From NCBI RefSeq assembly GCF_006715225.1, contig NZ_VFMU01000001.1, forward strand, positions 3,100,001 to 3,164,000: 64,000 bases of DNA, in the 5' to 3' direction. Made by a program: the position numbers and the translations under genes. Below, piece by piece: positions 58,888 to 64,000 of this stretch. The DNA is from Arthrobacter sp. SLBN-112 (lineage in GTDB: Bacteria > Actinomycetota > Actinomycetes > Actinomycetales > Micrococcaceae). Under the pieces are notes generated by a model. The model made no database searches, had not been told where the DNA came from, and worked only from the letters and a program-made list of their open reading frames with translations. Every line of letters starts with the position of its first letter. Within the stretch, counting starts at the first letter, position 1.

Positions 58888-61728
58888 GTGAGTGAAACAA
58901 CCAAACCGGCCCCTTTCCCGACTTCGGCCATCGAAGAGGAGGCTGCCCTGCAGCTTTCGTCCTCCACGCTCCGGCCTGCCGCAAAGGCTGCCGCCCCCGC
59001 TGCCGGCGGTTCTGTTTCAGCCACGGAAGCACCCGTCATTCCCATCACCGGCCAGCCGCGGCTGCTGGTCCTTGACGGCCACTCCATGGCCTTCCGCGCC
59101 TTCTTCGCCCTGCCCGCGGACAAGTTCTCCACCTCCAACGGCCAGCACACCAACGCCATCCACGGCTTCACCTCCATGCTGATCAACCTCATCAAGGAGC
59201 AGCAGCCCACCCACATCGCGGTGGCTTTCGACGTTTCGGACGAATCCACCCACCGGAAGACCCAGTACAGCGAGTACAAGGGCGGCCGGAACGAAACCCC
59301 CCGCGAAATGAGCGGCCAGATTGACCTCATCGGGCAGGTCATGGAGGCCTGGGGCATCAAGACCATCAAAATGCCCGGCTACGAGGCTGATGACATCCTG
59401 GCCACCCTGGCCACCATGGGTGACAAAGCCGGGTTCGAAGTGCTGCTCGTCTCCGGCGACCGGGATGCCTTCCAGCTCATCACGGACAACGTCTTTGTGC
59501 TTTACCCCCGGAAGGGCGTCAGCGACATCCCCCGGATGGACGCCGCCGCCATTGAAGCAAAGTACTTCGTCAGCCCGTCCCGCTATTCGGACCTCGCCGC
59601 CCTGGTGGGGGAGACCGCGGACAACCTCCCCGGCGTGCCGGGCGTCGGGCCCAAGACTGCTGCGAAATGGATCAACCAGTACGGCGGCCTGGAAGGCGTC
59701 CTGGAACACCTTGACTCCATCGGCGGCAAGGTAGGGGACGCCCTGCGGGAGAACGTCGACGCCGTCAAGCGCAACCGCCGGCTGAACCAGCTCCACACCG
59801 ATCTTGATCTTCCCGTCACCCTGGACGACCTCTACCAGCCCCGCCCGGACCAGGCGGCCATCGAAGACCTCTTCGACCAGCTCGAGTTCAAAGCCATCCG
59901 CGGGCGGCTGTTTGCCCTTTACGGCGAGGCTGACGCGCCCGCCGCCGAGCGCGAAAGCATCGAAACCCCGGATTACACCACCCCGGCCGGCGCCGACGAG
60001 TTGGCCGCCTTCCTGGCAGCCGGTGCCGGTCAGCGGGCCGCCCTCGCCGTGGACCTCGTGCCCGGCCGGATCGGTGAGGACGCCGCCGCGCTGGCCATTG
60101 TGCGCGGCGACGCCGCAGTGTACGTCGACCTCGCCGGCCAGGACGCAGAGACCGAGAATGCGCTGGCCGCCTGGCTGCGCGACCCCGAAGCACCCAAAGT
60201 GATGCACGGCTTCAAAGCTGCGCTTAAGGCACTTACGGCCCGTGGCCTGGAGCTGGAGGGCGTAGTGGATGACACCTCCATCTCCGGCTACCTCATCCAG
60301 CCGGACCGCCGCACTTACGAACTCGCAGAACTCGCCCAGCACCACCTCAATGTGGGAATCCCGGCAGCCACCGCCAAAGCCGGGCAGCTGGAACTGTCGT
60401 TCGACGGCGACGACAACGCGGCCGCCGACGCCCTGGTCCAGGCAGGCGCAGTGGTGCTGGCCCTGAGCCGCTACTTCGAGGACGAGCTCAAGGAACGCCG
60501 GGCGGAGGAACTGCTGTCCACCCTCGAATTGCCGGTCAGCCGCGTCCTTGCGGACATGGAGCTCGCCGGCATCGCGATCGACATGGACAAAATGGACGAG
60601 CAACTTGCCGACCTGGCGCGGGTCATCGACCAGGCGCAGGAACAGGCGTTCGCGGCCATCGGCCACGAGGTCAACCTGGGCTCGCCCAAGCAGCTGCAGA
60701 CCGTCCTGTTCGATGAACTGCAGCTCCCCAAGACCAAGAAGATCAAGTCCGGCTACACCACGGATGCTGCGTCCCTGAAGAACCTTTTGGAAAAGACCGG
60801 GCACGAGTTCCTGGTGCAGCTCATGGCGCACCGGGAGGCCGCCAAGCTGCGGCAGATGCTCGAGTCGCTCAAGAAGTCCGTGGCGGAAGACGGCCGGATC
60901 CACACCACCTATGCACAGAACGTGGCAGCCACGGGCCGGATCTCGTCCAACAACCCCAACCTGCAGAACATCCCCATCCGCAGCGAGGAGGGCCGGCGCG
61001 TCCGCGGCATCTTCGTGGTCAGCGATGGCTACGAATGCCTCTTGTCCGCCGACTACTCCCAGATCGAGATGCGCATCATGGCGCACCTCTCCGGGGACGC
61101 CGGCCTGATCCAGGCGTACAAGGACGGCGAGGACCTGCACCGCTTCGTCGGCTCCAATATCTTCCACGTCCCCACGGACCAGGTCACCAGCGCCATGCGC
61201 TCAAAGGTAAAGGCCATGTCCTACGGCCTTGCCTACGGATTGACCTCATTCGGCCTGTCCAAGCAGCTGGAGATCTCCGTTGACGAGGCCCGCAGCCTCA
61301 TGAAGGACTACTTCGACCGCTTCGGCGCCGTCCGCGACTACCTCCGGGGCGTGGTGGACCAGGCCAGGGTGGACGGCTATACCGCAACCATCGAGGGACG
61401 CCGCCGCTACCTTCCGGACCTCACCAGCACCGACCGCCAGCTGCGCGAGAACGCAGAGCGCATTGCCCTCAACAGCCCCATCCAGGGCTCCGCAGCGGAC
61501 ATCATCAAGCGCGCCATGCTGGGTGTCCACGCCGAACTGCAGGCCCAGGGCCTGAAATCCCGGATGCTGCTCCAGGTCCACGACGAACTGGTCCTGGAAG
61601 TTGCCGCCGGGGAGCGGGCCGCGGTGGAGAAACTCGTCACCGAACAGATGGCCGCAGCTGCCGACCTGAGCGTGCCCCTGGAAGTCCAGATCGGCGTCGG
61701 ACCCAGCTGGTACGACGCCGGGCACTAG
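58888..61728 (+). CDS. polA: DNA polymerase I
   Basis: A 946-aa polymerase. An N-terminal low-complexity leader of about 50 residues precedes the 5'-3' nuclease domain (LLVLDGHSMAFRAF, YEADDILATLA, VSGDRDAFQL, NLPGVPGVGPKTAAKW). The middle 3'-5' exonuclease-like domain lacks the DxE metal motif (AVDLVPGRIG instead), so proofreading is probably absent, as in many actinobacteria. The polymerase domain has motif A DYSQIEMRIMAHLSGD, motif B RSKVKAMSYGLAYG and motif C VHDELVLEV. The start is GTG with TAGGCT at 7 bases and no ribosome-binding site. It acts in DNA repair and Okazaki fragment maturation. Confidence 0.97.
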   Translation: MSETTKPAPFPTSAIEEEAALQLSSSTLRPAAKAAAPAAGGSVSATEAPVIPITGQPRLLVLDGHSMAFRAFFALPADKFSTSNGQHTNAIHGFTSMLINLIKEQQPTHIAVAFDVSDESTHRKTQYSEYKGGRNETPREMSGQIDLIGQVMEAWGIKTIKMPGYEADDILATLATMGDKAGFEVLLVSGDRDAFQLITDNVFVLYPRKGVSDIPRMDAAAIEAKYFVSPSRYSDLAALVGETADNLPGVPGVGPKTAAKWINQYGGLEGVLEHLDSIGGKVGDALRENVDAVKRNRRLNQLHTDLDLPVTLDDLYQPRPDQAAIEDLFDQLEFKAIRGRLFALYGEADAPAAERESIETPDYTTPAGADELAAFLAAGAGQRAALAVDLVPGRIGEDAAALAIVRGDAAVYVDLAGQDAETENALAAWLRDPEAPKVMHGFKAALKALTARGLELEGVVDDTSISGYLIQPDRRTYELAELAQHHLNVGIPAATAKAGQLELSFDGDDNAAADALVQAGAVVLALSRYFEDELKERRAEELLSTLELPVSRVLADMELAGIAIDMDKMDEQLADLARVIDQAQEQAFAAIGHEVNLGSPKQLQTVLFDELQLPKTKKIKSGYTTDAASLKNLLEKTGHEFLVQLMAHREAAKLRQMLESLKKSVAEDGRIHTTYAQNVAATGRISSNNPNLQNIPIRSEEGRRVRGIFVVSDGYECLLSADYSQIEMRIMAHLSGDAGLIQAYKDGEDLHRFVGSNIFHVPTDQVTSAMRSKVKAMSYGLAYGLTSFGLSKQLEISVDEARSLMKDYFDRFGAVRDYLRGVVDQARVDGYTATIEGRRRYLPDLTSTDRQLRENAERIALNSPIQGSAADIIKRAMLGVHAELQAQGLKSRMLLQVHDELVLEVAAGERAAVEKLVTEQMAAAADLSVPLEVQIGVGPSWYDAGH

Positions 61729-61790
61729 GCTCGGCGGCGCACTCTCCCAAGAGGGGATGTTTGTGCTGGTCAGTGGCGGGATCCATTGAC

Positions 61791-61796
61791 TAGGCT
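61791..61796 (+). promoter_or_regulatory. -10 element of the Eis-like gene (leaderless layout)
   Basis: TAGGCT ends 7 bases before the ATG at 61804, which has no ribosome-binding site. Confidence 0.5.
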
Positions 61797-61803
61797 CGGG
61801 TAA

Positions 61804-63102
61804 ATGGGTGATCTGAGCGGAAACTATGAAATCCGGCGCTTCGAACCGGCCGCCAAAGACGATCCTGCGTACGCACAAACGGTTGCCTGGATGCGGGCCG
61901 TAGCGTTCGGTTTCCACGACGCGCGCCGCACGGACGAACGGGTGGACAGGGGCATCGGAATGCAGCGTGCCGACCGGCGCGTGCTGAGCGGGGCCTACCA
62001 AACCGGGCCGGTCGCCGGGTATGCCCTGGGTGCCGACGTTCCGGTCGCGACCTTCGCTGCCTTCGATAAGACACTGAACATCGGCTTTGGGCGGATGCTT
62101 GATACCCGGCTTGTCACCGCCGTGACGGTGCGCACCTCACACCGCCGCCGGGGACTGCTGCGCCGCATGATGGTCGAGGAACTCGCGCTGGCGCGCCGGG
62201 AAGGCCTGGCGATGGCGGCGCTGACTGCCTCCGAGGCCTCGATCTATCGCCGGTTCGGATACGGGGTGGCGACGCGGGAACAGTCCATCAAGGTCGACAC
62301 CACCCGGCGCTTCGTGCTGAACCACGCAGCCACGGGGTGTACCGAGGTGGCCGACCCCAAGGTTCTCCTTGAGCTGGCCCCCAAGGTCTTTGAAAAGCTG
62401 CACCGCCAAACCCCCGGTTCGGTCGGCCGGCACGAGTTCTACCGCCAGCTCGCCTCCGGATCCATCAGCCGTGCCGAGGACGACGATCCAAAGGTGAAGG
62501 TTGCGCTGCACTACGGCACCGACGGCGAGGTGGACGGCTACGTCTCCTACAAGTTCGCCGGCTGGGACACCGCCCCGTACACCATGGAGGTTGTCGACTT
62601 GGTGGCCGCCTCCCGGGAGGCCTATCTCGAACTGTGGCAGTACCTTGGCGCCATCGACCTTGTTGAGCGTGTCACGTGGGAAGAAGCGCCGGTGGATGAC
62701 CCGCTGCCGTGGGCACTTGAGGACCCCCGCTGCGTGGAAGCCTCCGAACCCCGCGACATGCTGTGGCTTCGGATCCTGGATGTCCCGCAGGCCTTGTCGG
62801 CGCGGCACTACCCGGCCGACGGCCGGCTGGTCCTCGACGTGGCGGACCCGCTGGGCCTCACGGCAGGAACTTTCGCCTTGGATGTCAAAGGCGGCCAGGC
62901 CGCCGTCGAACCTGTGGCCGCGGGGGAGAAGGCCGACCTGGCTCTGGACGTCTCGGCGCTGTCCTCGATCTACCTCGGCGGAATCAGCCCCGTAACGCTC
63001 AAGGCGGCAGGCAAGGTCGGCGAGGCAACTCCCGGCGCAGCGTTCAAGGCGCAGCAGATGTTCACGGTGGAACGGGCAACACACTGCCTGACCCACTTCT
63101 GA
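61804..63102 (+). CDS. Eis-like GNAT-family N-acetyltransferase
   Basis: A 432-aa protein with the Eis architecture: an N-terminal GNAT domain with the acetyl-CoA loop RTSHRRRGLLRRMM near residue 110, a second degenerate GNAT-like domain, and a C-terminal sterol-carrier-like domain. Mycobacterial Eis acetylates aminoglycosides and other amines; substrate here is unknown. The ATG at 61804 is preceded by TAGGCT at 7 bases. It lies between polA and rpsA. Confidence 0.93.
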   Translation: MGDLSGNYEIRRFEPAAKDDPAYAQTVAWMRAVAFGFHDARRTDERVDRGIGMQRADRRVLSGAYQTGPVAGYALGADVPVATFAAFDKTLNIGFGRMLDTRLVTAVTVRTSHRRRGLLRRMMVEELALARREGLAMAALTASEASIYRRFGYGVATREQSIKVDTTRRFVLNHAATGCTEVADPKVLLELAPKVFEKLHRQTPGSVGRHEFYRQLASGSISRAEDDDPKVKVALHYGTDGEVDGYVSYKFAGWDTAPYTMEVVDLVAASREAYLELWQYLGAIDLVERVTWEEAPVDDPLPWALEDPRCVEASEPRDMLWLRILDVPQALSARHYPADGRLVLDVADPLGLTAGTFALDVKGGQAAVEPVAAGEKADLALDVSALSSIYLGGISPVTLKAAGKVGEATPGAAFKAQQMFTVERATHCLTHF

Positions 63103-63129
63103 TCTCCCCACGCGTCCCTGACACCCGCT

Positions 63130-63159
63130 TTGACCCGAATTGCGGGCAGCGACTAGAAT
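63130..63159 (+). promoter_or_regulatory. Housekeeping-type promoter of rpsA
   Basis: -35 TTGACC (63130-63135), an 18-base spacer, and -10 TAGAAT (63154-63159). It would give a leader of about 175 bases before the rpsA start, long enough for autoregulation by ribosomal protein S1, although I see no defined structure. Confidence 0.7.
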
Positions 63160-63340
63160 AAACGGGCGTGTACCACGTGCACGCACTTGCGGTCCCTTGA
63201 GGGCTGCATTGAAAGCAATCCACAAAATCAGGATGACCCGGAGGATCCGTCGGATCCACCGCGAATCGCGCCTGCGTTCCATAACGCGGGCGTGCCGGTT
63301 TGCCTGACCGACTAACTATCCACAACGGAGCCCCTACTAC

Positions 63341-64000
63341 ATGACCATCACCTCCACCGAGAAGCCCGGTACCCCCGTAGTCGCGATTAACGACATCGGT
63401 ACCGCTGAGGACTTCCTCGCAGCTGTCGACGCCACCATCAAGTACTTCAACGACGGAGACCTCGTCGAAGGTACCGTCGTCAAGGTCGACCGCGACGAAG
63501 TCCTGCTCGACATCGGTTACAAGACCGAAGGTGTCATCCCCTCCCGCGAGCTTTCCATCAAGCACGACGTTGACCCCGGGGACGTTGTCTCCGTTGGCGA
63601 TCAGGTCGAAGCCCTGGTGCTCACCAAGGAAGACAAAGAAGGCCGTCTGATCCTCTCCAAGAAGCGCGCGCAGTACGAGCGTGCCTGGGGCGACATCGAG
63701 AAGGTCAAGGAAGAAGACGGTGTCGTCACCGGTACCGTCATCGAGGTTGTCAAGGGTGGTCTTATCCTCGACATCGGCCTGCGCGGCTTCCTGCCCGCAT
63801 CCCTCGTCGAGATGCGCCGTGTGCGCGACCTGGCTCCGTACATCGGTCAGCAGATCGAAGCCAAGATCATCGAGCTGGACAAGAACCGCAACAACGTGGT
63901 CCTGTCCCGCCGTGCATGGCTCGAGCAGACCCAGTCCGAGGTCCGCTCCACCTTCCTCAACAAGCTGGAAAAGGGCCAGGTCCGTCCCGGCGTTGTTTCC
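63341..64000 (+). CDS. rpsA: 30S ribosomal protein S1 (partial, cut by the window end)
   Basis: The first 220 codons are present and the gene continues past the end of the window. They begin MTITSTEKPGTPVVAIND and contain two S1 RNA-binding repeats: GDLVEGTVVKVDRDEVLLDIGYK, then DGVVTGTVIEVVKGGLILDIG with LSRRAWLE after it. S1 binds mRNA and helps start translation on messages with weak ribosome-binding sites. ATG at 63341 has CGGAG upstream at slightly long spacing. Confidence 0.97.
   Translation, partial: MTITSTEKPGTPVVAINDIGTAEDFLAAVDATIKYFNDGDLVEGTVVKVDRDEVLLDIGYKTEGVIPSRELSIKHDVDPGDVVSVGDQVEALVLTKEDKEGRLILSKKRAQYERAWGDIEKVKEEDGVVTGTVIEVVKGGLILDIGLRGFLPASLVEMRRVRDLAPYIGQQIEAKIIELDKNRNNVVLSRRAWLEQTQSEVRSTFLNKLEKGQVRPGVVS

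Noticed and set aside
59017..61167. 716-codon minus-strand open frame inside polA
   Set aside because: Long antisense frames are common in GC-rich coding DNA. The polA motifs fix the real strand.
1..64000. CRISPR arrays, insertion sequences, prophage genes and rRNA
   Set aside because: No regularly spaced repeats, transposase, integrase or phage structural genes and no rRNA-like sequence were seen.

Overview
The window is a stretch of high-GC actinobacterial chromosome. It most resembles Micrococcaceae (Arthrobacter/Pseudarthrobacter type), judged from gene content: BsaP-type biotin synthase partner, DUF1206 and SCO1664 families, an Eis-like acetyltransferase, DNA polymerase I without proofreading residues, and many apparently leaderless genes. 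I see no insertion sequence, prophage, CRISPR array or rRNA gene. All names rest on motifs and remembered family sequences; no search was run.

Region by region. (1) 1-6.4 kb is sparse: pterin carbinolamine dehydratase, small secreted and rhodanese proteins, a secreted 428-aa protein and a TMEM175-like channel, with long gene-poor gaps. (2) 6.4-7.7 kb carries bioB and, overlapping it, bsaP. (3) 7.8-11.2 kb is an SDR / quinone-oxidoreductase-like / alpha-beta hydrolase / TetR cluster. Near-identical operators (TAACTGA-N6-TCAGKTA) lie before the first gene and before the TetR gene. (4) 12.8-22.6 kb is the most striking region. It holds a formate dehydrogenase whose catalytic subunit has an in-frame UGA followed by a SECIS-like hairpin, its iron-sulfur and NrfD-type membrane subunits, then selD, the selenocysteine tRNA, selA and selB. 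A complete selenocysteine module therefore sits beside its probable client. (5) 22.6-30 kb: small P-loop kinase, transglycosylase, cytochrome P450, a NodB-glycosyltransferase fusion with a proline/alanine-rich membrane partner, SMP-30-like lactonase and an aldo/keto reductase. (6) 30-46 kb: flotillin with an NfeD-like protein, short-chain dehydrogenase, UvrA-like ABC ATPase, DUF1206, metallo-beta-lactamase fold, SGNH hydrolase, SCO1664, a MoxR-VWA pair, RibD-like reductase, BNR protein and a 5'-3' exonuclease. (7) 46-64 kb: flavin reductase, CBS-pair protein, small membrane proteins, HrpB helicase, LigD-type primase-polymerase, YciO/Sua5 protein, HAD phosphatase, Pit phosphate transporter, thioesterase, polA, Eis-like acetyltransferase and the start of rpsA (cut by the window end).

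Two regulatory themes run through the window. About ten genes have a TANNNT hexamer ending exactly 6 or 7 bases before the start codon and no Shine-Dalgarno sequence, which is the layout of leaderless transcripts. Convergent gene ends are often separated by strong inverted repeats that look like bidirectional terminators (5369-5406, 22608-22639, 47017-47056, 53463-53530).
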